Assembly (NCBI GenBank): GCA_963717985.1
Contig: CAVQYC010000006.1
Span: forward strand, 1 to 64,000
DNA from: BOG-1155 sp963717985
GTDB lineage: Bacteria; Desulfobacterota; Syntrophorhabdia; Syntrophorhabdales; WCHB1-27
Length of the DNA stretch: 64,000 bases
Reading direction: 5' to 3'
In this document: one piece after another, positions 23,447 to 32,580 of the stretch
Numbering within the stretch: position 1 is the first letter of the stretch
Layout of the letters: each line of letters opens with the position of its first letter
Notes under the pieces: generated by a model
Told to the model about the DNA's origin: nothing
Database searches by the model: none
The model's input: the letters and a program-made list of their open reading frames with translations, nothing else
Made by a program: the position numbers and the translations under genes

Positions 23447-25381
23447 CTAATCTGCCTCTTTCACTGCCTGTAAAACCAGCTCATTCAGGTCCATGATCCG
23501 AAGCGTCTCGTTCAGCCCTGCAGCCTTGCGGGCATCCTCCAGCATGATGCGGCACAAAGGACATGCGGTGACTACTATCTGCGCCCCCGTTGCCTCTGCC
23601 TCCCTGATCCGGACCGCGCTCATCTTGCCCACGCCCTCTAAATCCTGCCACATCCTTCCGCCGCCTCCGCCGCAGCAGAGGCTGTCGGCCCCGTGATGGC
23701 TCATCTCCACCAGCTTAAGCCCGGGGATCGAGCGGATGATCTCTCTTGGCTCATCAAAGATCCGGTTATACCGGCCCAGGTAGCAGGGGTCATGGTAGGT
23801 GACGGTCGCCCCATCATGTTCCTTGAGCCGGAGCTTCCCACTCGCTATCAATTCCCACAAGACCATGGTGTAATGACGCACACGGTAAGGCGCCTCAGGG
23901 TATTCGTTCTTAAAGGTATTAAAACAATGGGGTGAAAAGGTTACCAGCTCGTTAATGCCGTATTCGTTGAAAATATTCAGGCTATTCTCCCTCTGCTCCG
24001 CAAAGAGGCCCACTTCACCCATCCGCCTGGCTACGTCGCCGCAGCAGGGCTCTTTCTTGCCAAGAATGCCGAAATTGACTCCGGCGGACTGAAGTATCTT
24101 TGAAAACGCCTGGGCCTCTGCCTGGGCCGTGGATTCAAGGGAAGTAGTACACCCCACAAAGTAGCAGATATCCGTTTTCGTATCCGTTTTTGTCAGATCG
24201 ACCAGGTCCAACCCTTCCGCCCATGCACCCCGCTTATTCCTGGATGACTCCCAGGGATTATCGTATTTGGACAGTTTTCCAAGGGTCTGGCTTATGAGCT
24301 TGGGCACATCACCTTCCTCGATAGCCAAAACCCTCTTTTTTACAACGGCCTCGAAGGCGCCGCCGTACACAGGGCAGACCTCCAGACATGCACGGCACGT
24401 GGTGCAGTACCAGAATTTGTCATCCACTTCGGTTGTTTCACCCCTGCCGAGAAACCTGATATCTCCCAAGGGGGAGTGCTCCTGCCATATGGAATGGCGC
24501 ATCGCCTGGACAAAGTCCCGGGGTGCAAATGGTTCACCCGCCCCTACGGAAGGGCAGGCCTCAACGCATCGCCCGCAGCGCATGCAGGAGTCAAAGAAGA
24601 TCAGGTCGCCCAGATCAAATTCTCCCGCCCCCTCCGTTATTTCGACCGGTTTGTCGTGTTCCTGGAAATAAATCCCCGCGGGTGCCCCCAGTATATGAAA
24701 TAGCTTGGTGAAGGGAATCGCTGCAACAAAACTGAGGCTAGCGAGCCCATGCCCCCACCACAGGTAGAGGTAAAGGTCTTTACCTTCTGCGGGTGAAAAC
24801 AGAGACGCTACCCACCCGCCCACAAACGACCAGCGATACCATGGAGGGTGCAGGTAGGCCAACTGAAGGCCCTCTACAACATAACCGGAAATAACCACCA
24901 CCAGAAGCCACGCAGGCACCAGGGCGTCCTCTACACGTCTTTCAAGCCGTGGGACGCGTTGAATATATCTGCGAGTGAGTGCCCAGAGGAGACCTGCCAG
25001 GAGCACAAGGCCCGCCACCTCCATGACCAGGGAAAAAACCAGGTAACGGGCGCCGGTCAGGTATGAATGCACATACTCGTGGGCAGCCATCATAACGGTG
25101 CCGATGGAAAGTATCAAAAAACCCCAAAACAGCAACAAATGCATGGTGCCCGCGGCTATGTCGCCATGGAGCACGCGTAGTCCAAGGAAGGCATCCAATA
25201 TTACTCGCTTGAGCGCATCCCATGAAAAAGAAAGCTGCGCAGATGCTGCCTTCGACTTCCATACACGGATATAGGCAGCCATGCCTGCCAGGAAAAACGC
25301 TATTGAAATTGCCGCAAGCGCGTAGAATATCACATGCGCCGTGCTGTCGAGCTGCCAGTATATGATACGATAAGGTGTCAT
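23447..25381 (-). CDS. Membrane Fe-S oxidoreductase, ETF:menaquinone oxidoreductase type (EMO)
   Basis: 644 residues. Residues 15-235 form a NarI-like cytochrome b domain with about five to six helices and several histidines. Two 4Fe-4S motifs follow at Cys266/269/272/276 and Cys326/329/332/336, then two CCG domains (EPCCGD and SLCCGGGGG) as in HdrD/GlpC. This is the architecture of the DUF224-type proteins shown in Geobacter and syntrophs to pass electrons from reduced ETF to (methyl)menaquinone. Being directly upstream of etfA and etfB, it very likely has that role here. It would link the flavoprotein oxidations of the operon to the quinone pool. Confidence 0.9.
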   Translation of the reverse strand: MTPYRIIYWQLDSTAHVIFYALAAISIAFFLAGMAAYIRVWKSKAASAQLSFSWDALKRVILDAFLGLRVLHGDIAAGTMHLLLFWGFLILSIGTVMMAAHEYVHSYLTGARYLVFSLVMEVAGLVLLAGLLWALTRRYIQRVPRLERRVEDALVPAWLLVVVISGYVVEGLQLAYLHPPWYRWSFVGGWVASLFSPAEGKDLYLYLWWGHGLASLSFVAAIPFTKLFHILGAPAGIYFQEHDKPVEITEGAGEFDLGDLIFFDSCMRCGRCVEACPSVGAGEPFAPRDFVQAMRHSIWQEHSPLGDIRFLGRGETTEVDDKFWYCTTCRACLEVCPVYGGAFEAVVKKRVLAIEEGDVPKLISQTLGKLSKYDNPWESSRNKRGAWAEGLDLVDLTKTDTKTDICYFVGCTTSLESTAQAEAQAFSKILQSAGVNFGILGKKEPCCGDVARRMGEVGLFAEQRENSLNIFNEYGINELVTFSPHCFNTFKNEYPEAPYRVRHYTMVLWELIASGKLRLKEHDGATVTYHDPCYLGRYNRIFDEPREIIRSIPGLKLVEMSHHGADSLCCGGGGGRMWQDLEGVGKMSAVRIREAEATGAQIVVTACPLCRIMLEDARKAAGLNETLRIMDLNELVLQAVKEAD

Positions 25382-25487
25382 ACAGGTCCTCTCATATGAG
25401 TAAGCCTTGCTTCCACTGTATAGTTATAGCCCGCCGCTTCCCTGCCCCGGAGCGGGCGATTTGTCGTCATCAGTTATGCACAGAAAT

Positions 25488-25772
25488 TCACACCACCTGT
25501 CTGTACGTTATCCGAGTTATATTATTGGCAAATTGAAAAAAGAGTTTCTTGATAGGTTCTGCTTCCGCTAACTTCATAGTGCTCTGCATCGTGCTCTCGT
25601 CCTTGAAGACCATCTCTTTTATAAATTTTGTCGATTCTTCCATGGAAAGCCAGACTGTATAGGCTTCGCACCCATGAGATTCCCAGAATGGCTTGATCTG
25701 ATTCTTTGTAATCATCAGGTATTCGTCCTGCTTCTCGCTGGGGACTTCATAAATAAATACGACCTTTAACAT
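25488..25772 (-). CDS. Small alpha/beta-barrel (Dabb/ABM-like) protein
   Basis: 94 residues starting at ATG 25772 behind GAGGTG (six bases upstream); a slightly longer frame adds four residues without a ribosome-binding site. The pattern strand (LKVVFIYEV)-helix (QDEYLMITKNQIKPFWESHG)-strand (AYTVWLS) and a second similar half fits dimeric ferredoxin-like folds of the ABM/Dabb type. Members include monooxygenases, cyclases and isomerases without cofactors. In an anaerobe a cyclase, isomerase or binding role is more likely. It sits between the phosphohistidine proteins and the ETF branch. Confidence 0.65.
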   Translation of the reverse strand: MLKVVFIYEVPSEKQDEYLMITKNQIKPFWESHGCEAYTVWLSMEESTKFIKEMVFKDESTMQSTMKLAEAEPIKKLFFQFANNITRITYRQVV

Positions 25773-25937
25773 GGAACACCTCAAGAAGAGATCTGGTTCT
25801 ATTTATGCCGCTGTCGCCTGTGTTGAGCTTCTTCACACCTCATATCTGTCCAGGGCGGCCCTACGTCCGCCCTGGACGTCATATATCCACAGTCAGGCCC
25901 GAGGTACGTTGTCCTTCGGGCTTTTGCAAGCGCCTAT

Positions 25938-27734
25938 TTATTTGTCGAGTATGTAGATTGCTCCCTTGCCTCCGTCCACTCTTATACGCTGCCCTGACCT
26001 GATCTTTTCACAGGCAACGAAGGTATTGACGATTGTGGGAATTCCATATTCCCGGCCGATAATGGCCGTATGCGACAGCGTGCCGCCTCTATCGCCCACA
26101 ACCGCGGCTGCAATACCATATGCAATGGTCCACTCCGGGTTTGTGCCCGGGCATATCAGGATCTCGCCGGCCTTCAGTTGGCCGAGATCCTTAGCGTCCA
26201 TAATGACCCTCGCAATGCCTTCCGCAATACCGGGGCAGCCGCAAATCCCCACGACATCAGCGCCTATTTCCTCAGCGGTCACGGTGGGCATATCCCCCAC
26301 CACAATCTTGATGGCAATCGGGTCAAAGGAGGGTAACATGTCCTTGCCGACTGCTTCCATCAGGTCGGCGCGATCAGTATAGAGCGGCGATCTGAACTCA
26401 CCCTCTTTGGCGAGTCGATCCGTCAATGCCTCCCATTCTTCCCTGCGCCTTCTCGTGAGCCATCGCATATCGGCCTTGCCCGGGACCATGACACTCGATT
26501 CGATTTCGTTGGTGTTCATCATGAAGACGTCGTCGGGACGATCTATGCACCCCTGGTCGGCGAGCCACTTCCCTATCTCAAGGTAACCCCAGCGCAATAA
26601 TCCCATCGTCGTCATCTCACAAAAGAGGTCATGCTCTTCACTGTAGGGAGCAGCCTGTTGGGCCAGATTAATGAGCGATTTGAACAACTCCTGCTCCGAA
26701 GGGGGTACCTTGGCGAGCATGTTCTTTACGGCCTCCTCTCTTTTTGCGGAGAGTTCTTTCCGTTTTATATCCAGGACATATTCCTTAGCCGCCGATTCGC
26801 CTGTTTCAATGTGGTCTTTTACTTTCTTCAACGGGAACTCGGGGGCTTCTATCCAGGTGGGCGCCACCATATCGAAGGGATTGGTCGCCCTGAATCCCCT
26901 CGCTTCTAAGAACCGATTAAATTCCCTCAGCCATAGCCTGCCGATGCTCGATTCTCCCAGGGCCGGCATGATCTCTTCCGGGGCCTTGGACTTAAATATA
27001 TCGGAAAGCCCAATCTCTGCCGCCTCTTTCGCCAGTACCCACAACTCCCTGTCGACTTTATAGATCTCACAGTCGTAGCCGCGCAGCATGTCTTGAAATT
27101 CCGCCGATTTGTCGTCTATGCCGAAACGCTCCTTGCATTCTTTCTCCAACAAGATCCAGGCTGAATAGGATGATTGCATGCCGAGGAAATGGATTTCCCA
27201 GTGCCTCAGGCACGCCCGCTCGAGGTCCCAATGAAGATGGATGAAATCGATGGGCGTTGCTGTGGCGGGATTAAACTTTCTCGTCTTTGCACACATTTCC
27301 AACAGCTCTTCCTTGTGCTTCTCCCAGATTCCTTGAAAGTCGTCGAAATAGGGTTGCATGGCCTTTTTAAACTTGGCTTCCCTTCCCTTTATCTTTTGCT
27401 CGTCCGTCTCTATGAGAAAACTCCAATAGATGCCGCCGTCCTTCCCCCTTCCCTGCCAGCCATAGCACGTGGGCAAACTGAAGTATGTATTGACGTACTT
27501 CAATCCGTGGGTGCATCCTCTCGCCCAGAAGAGCTGCAGGCTCAAGGGAGAAAGGGGCGGACACGAATGAGTGCCGTCAAGAAAGTATGAATGGTTCAAC
27601 GGTAAGTCGATCTCCGGTATCAGATCATAACCCGGACTTACGTCCCAAACAGCAACCCCGGCCTTCAGCTTGCCATCTTTCTGATCCTGTTCCCATTTCT
27701 TCCAGATCGCTCCACTTAATTCGTCTGTTCCCAT
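25938..27734 (-). CDS. PEP-synthase-type phosphohistidine protein, phenylphosphate-synthase-alpha-like, copy 2
   Basis: 598 residues from the ATG at 27734, which follows a GGGGGG site; longer frames lack a site. The last 110 residues are the PEP-utiliser mobile domain, with the swivelling phosphohistidine in GGTLSHTAIIGREYGIPT (His555). The first 480 residues are a helical/central domain carrying no ATP-binding region. In phenylphosphate synthase of Thauera this split occurs: a 70-kDa subunit with the histidine and a 40-kDa ATP-binding subunit, which phosphorylate phenol with ATP giving AMP and Pi. The same split is seen here, so phosphorylation of a hydroxyl or enol group is inferred. The substrate is unknown. 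Confidence 0.75.
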   Translation of the reverse strand: MGTDELSGAIWKKWEQDQKDGKLKAGVAVWDVSPGYDLIPEIDLPLNHSYFLDGTHSCPPLSPLSLQLFWARGCTHGLKYVNTYFSLPTCYGWQGRGKDGGIYWSFLIETDEQKIKGREAKFKKAMQPYFDDFQGIWEKHKEELLEMCAKTRKFNPATATPIDFIHLHWDLERACLRHWEIHFLGMQSSYSAWILLEKECKERFGIDDKSAEFQDMLRGYDCEIYKVDRELWVLAKEAAEIGLSDIFKSKAPEEIMPALGESSIGRLWLREFNRFLEARGFRATNPFDMVAPTWIEAPEFPLKKVKDHIETGESAAKEYVLDIKRKELSAKREEAVKNMLAKVPPSEQELFKSLINLAQQAAPYSEEHDLFCEMTTMGLLRWGYLEIGKWLADQGCIDRPDDVFMMNTNEIESSVMVPGKADMRWLTRRRREEWEALTDRLAKEGEFRSPLYTDRADLMEAVGKDMLPSFDPIAIKIVVGDMPTVTAEEIGADVVGICGCPGIAEGIARVIMDAKDLGQLKAGEILICPGTNPEWTIAYGIAAAVVGDRGGTLSHTAIIGREYGIPTIVNTFVACEKIRSGQRIRVDGGKGAIYILDK

Positions 27735-27853
27735 TTTACCCCCCCTTTTTTTGCTGCGAATTAGGTCCCTGACGACAAGTAACGGTCCTTTCTCAAGCTC
27801 TCTCGGAGGGGGGCATCCCAATCCCCCCTCCTTCTTTAGGCTGCAGGAGGCGC

Positions 27854-29650
27854 CTATTTGTCGAGTATGTAGATTGCCCCCTTGCCTCCGTCCACTCTTA
27901 TACGCTGCCCTGACTTGATCTTTTCACAGGCAACGAAAGTATTAACGATTGTGGGAATTCCATACTCCCGGCCGATAATAGCCGTATGCGACAGCGTGCC
28001 GCCTCTATCGCCTACAACCGCAGCTGCAATACCATATGCAATGGTCCACTCCGGGTTTGTGCCCGGGCATATCAGGATCTCGCCTGCCTTCAACTGGTCG
28101 AGATCCTTGGCGTCCATAATGACTCTCGCAGTGCCTTCCGCAATACCGGGACAGCCGCAAATGCCCACGATATCCGCTCCTATTTCCTCGGCCGTCACTG
28201 TAGGCATATCCCCCACCACAATCTTGATGGCAATCGGGTCGAACGAGGGTAACATGTCCTTACCGACCGCTTCCATCAGGTCGGCGCGATCCGTATAGAG
28301 CGGCAGTCTGAATTCGCCCTCTTTAGCGAGTCGGTCCGTCAATGTCTCCCATTCTTCTCTCCGCCTTCTGGTTATCCATCGCATATCGGCCTTGCCCGGC
28401 ACCATGACGCACGATTCGATTTCATTCGTATTCATCATGAAGACGTCGTCGGGACGATCTATGCACCCCTCGTCGGTGAGCCATTTCCCTATCGCAAGGT
28501 AACCCCAGTGCAATACGGCCTGCATGGTCATCTCACAATAGAGGTCATGTTCTTCATTGAAGGCAGCAGCCTGTTGAGCCAGGTTAATGAGCGATTTGAA
28601 CGATGCCTGCTCTGCAGCGGGCACCTTGGCGAGCATGTTCCTTACGGCCTCTTCTCTTTTTACGGAGAGTTCTTTCCGTTTCGTATCCAGGACATATTCC
28701 TGAGCCGCCGCTTCGCCTGATTCAACATAGTCTTTCACCTTCTTTAGCGGGAATTCGGGGGCTTCGAGCCAGGTGGGCCCGATCATATCAAAGGGATTGG
28801 TCGCCCTGAATCCCCTCGTCTGCAAGAATCGATCAAATTCCCTCAACCATAGCTTGCCCATGGACGATTCTCCCAGGGCCGGCATGATCTCTTGCGGGGC
28901 CTTCGACTTAAATACACCGGAAAGCCCCATATCTACCGCCTCTTTCGCCAGCACCCACAACTCTCTGTCGACTTTATAGATTTCATTGTCGTAACCGCGC
29001 AGCATGTCTTGAAATTCCGCCGATTTATCGTCTATGCCGAAACGCTCCTTACATTCTTTCTCCAACAGGATCCAGGCCGAAAAGGATGACTGCATGCCGA
29101 GGAAATGGATTTCGTACTGCCTCATACATGCGCGCTCCATATCCCAATGAAAGTGGATGAAATCGATGGGCGTTGCTTTGGCCGGATTAAACTTTCTCAA
29201 CTTTGCGTACATTTCGCCCAGCTCTTCCTTTTGACTATCCCAGATTCCCTGAAAATCGTCGATATACGGCTGCAGGGCTTTTTTAAACTTAACCTCCCTT
29301 TCCTTTATCTTTTGCTCGTCCGTCTCTATCAGAAAACTCCAGTAAATTCCACCGTCCTTCACCCTTCCCTGCCAGCCATAGCACGTGGGCAAACTGAAAT
29401 AGGTATTTACATACTTCAGTCCGTGGGCACAAGCTTTCGACCAGAAAAGCTGCAGGCTCAAGGGAGAAAGGGGCGGACACGAATGAGTGCCGTCAAAAAA
29501 GTACGAATGGTTCAACGGTAAGTCGATCTCCGGTATCAGATCATAGCCAGGACTCAGGCCCCAAATGGCATCTCCCGCTTTGAGATTGCCGTCCTTCTGA
29601 TCCTGTTGCCATTTCTTCCACATCTCCGCTCTTGACACTTCTTCTGACAT
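27854..29650 (-). CDS. PEP-synthase-type phosphohistidine protein, phenylphosphate-synthase-alpha-like, copy 1
   Basis: 598 residues from ATG 29650 (GGGGG seven bases upstream). It is nearly the same as the 25938-27734 protein over its whole length, including identical blocks around the catalytic His555 and the DLIPEIDLPLNHSYF, DGTHSCPPLSPLSLQLFW region near the N-terminus. Differences cluster in residues 300-420. Either the two form a hetero-oligomer with the single ATP-binding subunit, or each serves a different substrate. The gene order ATP-binding subunit, copy 1, copy 2 with short gaps implies co-transcription. Confidence 0.75.
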   Translation of the reverse strand: MSEEVSRAEMWKKWQQDQKDGNLKAGDAIWGLSPGYDLIPEIDLPLNHSYFFDGTHSCPPLSPLSLQLFWSKACAHGLKYVNTYFSLPTCYGWQGRVKDGGIYWSFLIETDEQKIKEREVKFKKALQPYIDDFQGIWDSQKEELGEMYAKLRKFNPAKATPIDFIHFHWDMERACMRQYEIHFLGMQSSFSAWILLEKECKERFGIDDKSAEFQDMLRGYDNEIYKVDRELWVLAKEAVDMGLSGVFKSKAPQEIMPALGESSMGKLWLREFDRFLQTRGFRATNPFDMIGPTWLEAPEFPLKKVKDYVESGEAAAQEYVLDTKRKELSVKREEAVRNMLAKVPAAEQASFKSLINLAQQAAAFNEEHDLYCEMTMQAVLHWGYLAIGKWLTDEGCIDRPDDVFMMNTNEIESCVMVPGKADMRWITRRRREEWETLTDRLAKEGEFRLPLYTDRADLMEAVGKDMLPSFDPIAIKIVVGDMPTVTAEEIGADIVGICGCPGIAEGTARVIMDAKDLDQLKAGEILICPGTNPEWTIAYGIAAAVVGDRGGTLSHTAIIGREYGIPTIVNTFVACEKIKSGQRIRVDGGKGAIYILDK

Positions 29651-29733
29651 CGTACCCCCTTTTTGGATCTGAGTTTTTTTGAATCTCAACCAAAACTAAC
29701 TCCACCCCCTTAATTGCTTGATATATCTCAAAA

Positions 29734-30825
29734 CTAAAACTTAAACGCTATATTCTTTATTTTCTCTGCTGTTTTGGATACATCTACGGTCGACCTTATG
29801 TCACTGGCCAGCCTATCGGCAAGGTTCTTCTGCTCCGAAGATACCTTCTTTGCCACGGTCTTAGCAGGACGCGTTTGGAGCAAGAATATGTTTTTGCCTG
29901 TAGGGAAGTCAGGATCCAATGCCCACTCCATATCCTGTGGCTTCCCTAACCTTTGCTCCAGGTGCATCGCTACTTTAGCCACAGCCTTTATGTCCTCATC
30001 GGTGAGGCAAGGTTCGCACTGCTTAGCCGGCGGCACCTCTGCCCAATCAGCGCCTTTTTCCAGATAGAGGACACACTTAAGCTTCGTACCTACGGAACGC
30101 TCCACGACGTTCAAAGTCTCCTTCTCGACGATCCACTTATCTACGTTCTCGACGCCGCTTACCACGCCTTCGCCTAATCCCCAATTTGCCTCGATGATGA
30201 CTTTGGTGTCATCGCCGAGTACGGGGTCAATGGTAAAGCCGATGCCGGCAGCCGTGGCATTTACCATCTTTATCACCGCCACGCCGAGCATGTCGCAGTC
30301 AATGGGGAATCCTTTGGCGATGCGGAAGGCAATCGCCCTGGGAGTAAAGGAGCTGGCCCACACCTTTTGCACGTGTGCTGTCACCTCTTTCTTCCCCGCT
30401 ATATTCAGATAGGTCTCGAACATCCCGGGCCGACTCTCAACCCCGGCCGATCTCACCGCGACGGGAAGATCGCTGATGCCTACCTTTTCGCACAATTCAT
30501 CGTAGTGATTGCATATCAGGTCCGCAACCGACCCCGGCATCGCTTCATTTTCGATCATGGTACGGAGTTCGGCGCTTACTTGCCGAATACGGTCAATGCC
30601 CGCCCCCTTCATATTCTCAAGGCTCCCGATGTAGAGGGCGAGTCTTTCCCCAAGGCCGCTGTCCTGCAGAAACTTCTCGTACAGGGCAAGGGTAAGGGCA
30701 AATCCCGGCGGCACAGCTAATCCCAGCTTTGTCATCTCGCCAAGGTTCGCGCATTTCTTGCCCACGGCCGGGGCATCATCCGCGCCTAACTCATGATACC
30801 AGCAGACAAACCTTCTCCTTTCCAT
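29734..30825 (-). CDS. PEP-synthase-type ATP-binding subunit, phenylphosphate-synthase-beta-like
   Basis: 363 residues (about 40 kDa) from ATG 30825 with a GGAGGGGGG site. The sequence is the PPDK/PEP-synthase N-terminal ATP-grasp domain alone: GKKCANLGEMTKLGLAVPPG, PVAVRSAGVESRPGMF, IIEANWGLGEGVVSG and PQDMEWALD...LLQTRP. The phosphohistidine domain is absent and supplied by the next two genes. The likely reaction is ATP + His-protein to AMP, Pi and phospho-His, followed by transfer to a substrate. The third, CBS-domain stimulatory subunit of phenylphosphate synthase is not found in the window. Confidence 0.8.
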   Translation of the reverse strand: MERRRFVCWYHELGADDAPAVGKKCANLGEMTKLGLAVPPGFALTLALYEKFLQDSGLGERLALYIGSLENMKGAGIDRIRQVSAELRTMIENEAMPGSVADLICNHYDELCEKVGISDLPVAVRSAGVESRPGMFETYLNIAGKKEVTAHVQKVWASSFTPRAIAFRIAKGFPIDCDMLGVAVIKMVNATAAGIGFTIDPVLGDDTKVIIEANWGLGEGVVSGVENVDKWIVEKETLNVVERSVGTKLKCVLYLEKGADWAEVPPAKQCEPCLTDEDIKAVAKVAMHLEQRLGKPQDMEWALDPDFPTGKNIFLLQTRPAKTVAKKVSSEQKNLADRLASDIRSTVDVSKTAEKIKNIAFKF

Positions 30826-30903
30826 ACTTCCCCCCTCCTTTTGATCGGTAATACGTGACTTTGCCAAAATGCCAAACCGCCATTCTGTAACAGGGAGACC
30901 CCC

Positions 30904-32499
30904 TCACCTGTTGATTTCAATGCCCGCTTTTTCCCTGTCCCATGTGTTCGGGGTAATACCTGCCTGTCTGAGCTGGTATTTCTGCACCCGCTCGGTGGGC
31001 GTCTTCGGCAGGACGTCCAGGAACTCTATGTACCTCGGCACCGCGAAGTAGGGCATACGCTCCGCGGCGTACCTGGTCAGGTCCTCAGGGGTAACTGTCG
31101 CGCCTGGTTTCAGGACGACACATATCTTCACCTCATCCTCGGCGAGCTCCGAACCGACCGCGACGGCCGCCGACTCAAGCACGGAAGGGTGGCTGTTGAT
31201 CGCCCGCTCCACCTCGAAGGAGGAGATGTTCTCGCCCCTTCTCCGGAGTGAATCCTTCTTCCTGTCGACGAAGGTGAAATAGTTGTCGGCATCCCTCTTC
31301 GCGAGGTCCCCCGTGTGGTACCAGAGGTTCCTAAACGATTCGAGGGTCTTGTCCGGCATGTTGTAGTATTCGAGCATCATCGTGTAGGGCACTTTCGGGC
31401 GGAAGATGATCTCGCCCGGCTCTCCCACGGGTACCTCTTCATCCTCGTCGTCGACGAGCTTCACGTCGTAGATGTCGAGCACCTTTCCGCACGAGCCCGG
31501 CCTCCTGTCATCCATGGTGACATGGACGGGGATGCCTATCTCGCTCATGCCGAACCCCTCCATACAGATACAGCCGAACCTCTTCTCGAAGCGGTCCATG
31601 ACGGCTTGGGGACATCCCGCGCCAAACGCCACCTTAATCGTGTTGTCGATGTCATCAGGCTTCTCGGGCTGCTTTTCCAGGATCGGGATCACGGCGCCGA
31701 GGTAGTTGAACTGCGTCGCCCGGTATTTCTTGATCTCCCCCCAGAAACGGCTCGCGCTGAACTTGTCGGAGAGTACCATCTGGGCCTCCGCCAGGAGGGC
31801 GGTCATGGTGGTCAGGCACTGTCCGTTGAAGTGATAAAGGGGCAGGAACGTGTAGAAGATGTCGTCCTTCCCGCCACGGCGCAGCCGAAGCATCCTGTCG
31901 GCCACGACGAGCCAGAACTTGTGGGGGCCGAGGACCCCCTTCGAGAGGCCGGTGGTCCCTGAGGTGTAGATGATATTTGCGGGGTCCGACGGATAGATCT
32001 TGTCGCCGGGGTCTGTGTCGGGGGCATCGCTGAAGTCGTCGTAGGGTATTACGGGGACCTTCAGCCCCTCGACGTCCTCCTTCTTGTAGGCGCCCAGAAC
32101 GATAACCTTCTGAAGCTTCTTCAGCTCATCCTGAACGAGCTTCAGCCGTTCGAGCCATTCCGGGACGATCACGAGTATCTTCGAATCAGACTGGTCCACT
32201 ATGTGGCGCAGGTATTCTCCCTTGTAGGATGTATTAATGGGGACTTCCACCGCCCCTATCTTTGCCGAGCCGAACCAGAGAAAGATGAACTCCGGACTAT
32301 TGGGCAGCATGAAGCTGACCTTGTCGTTCTTGACAATACCGAGCTTCTTGAAACCGTGGGCGCAACGGTTAGAGAAACGGTTCATTTCCTCATAGGTGAA
32401 GCTCCGGTCCTTGAAGCGGAGGAATATCCTCTCGCCGTTTCTTCCGGCCCTGTCCTCGATTAAGTCACCGAGCACATGGGGCGTTCCGTTTTCTGACAT
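30904..32499 (-). CDS. AMP-forming acyl-CoA ligase
   Basis: 531 residues with the ANL motifs: IIYTSGTTGLSKGV (P-loop, near 178), the aspartate/hinge YHTGDLAKRDADNYFTFVDRKKD near 400 and the C-terminal catalytic lysine region KTPTERVQKYQLR near 510. The overall pattern resembles CaiC-like and aryl/alicyclic carboxylate ligases. It activates a carboxylic acid with ATP and CoA. It lies between the Tm-1-like gene and the kinase subunits. In this pathway it could activate the carboxylic acid product of the biotin-dependent carboxylation or an incoming acid. Confidence 0.88.
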   Translation of the reverse strand: MSENGTPHVLGDLIEDRAGRNGERIFLRFKDRSFTYEEMNRFSNRCAHGFKKLGIVKNDKVSFMLPNSPEFIFLWFGSAKIGAVEVPINTSYKGEYLRHIVDQSDSKILVIVPEWLERLKLVQDELKKLQKVIVLGAYKKEDVEGLKVPVIPYDDFSDAPDTDPGDKIYPSDPANIIYTSGTTGLSKGVLGPHKFWLVVADRMLRLRRGGKDDIFYTFLPLYHFNGQCLTTMTALLAEAQMVLSDKFSASRFWGEIKKYRATQFNYLGAVIPILEKQPEKPDDIDNTIKVAFGAGCPQAVMDRFEKRFGCICMEGFGMSEIGIPVHVTMDDRRPGSCGKVLDIYDVKLVDDEDEEVPVGEPGEIIFRPKVPYTMMLEYYNMPDKTLESFRNLWYHTGDLAKRDADNYFTFVDRKKDSLRRRGENISSFEVERAINSHPSVLESAAVAVGSELAEDEVKICVVLKPGATVTPEDLTRYAAERMPYFAVPRYIEFLDVLPKTPTERVQKYQLRQAGITPNTWDREKAGIEINR

Positions 32500-32580
32500 T
32501 TAGTACCTCCTCCCGTATCCGTCCATCCTGCGGCTGTTCTGCCGCAGGGCCATTGGTCCTTCTTGAACTCTCAACCGGAA

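Noticed and set aside
25938..30825. Firm naming of the kinase subunits as phenylphosphate synthase (ppsA/ppsB)
   Set aside because: The domain split and sizes agree, but no phenylphosphate carboxylase or CBS subunit is nearby and the downstream genes differ. Only 'like' is supported.
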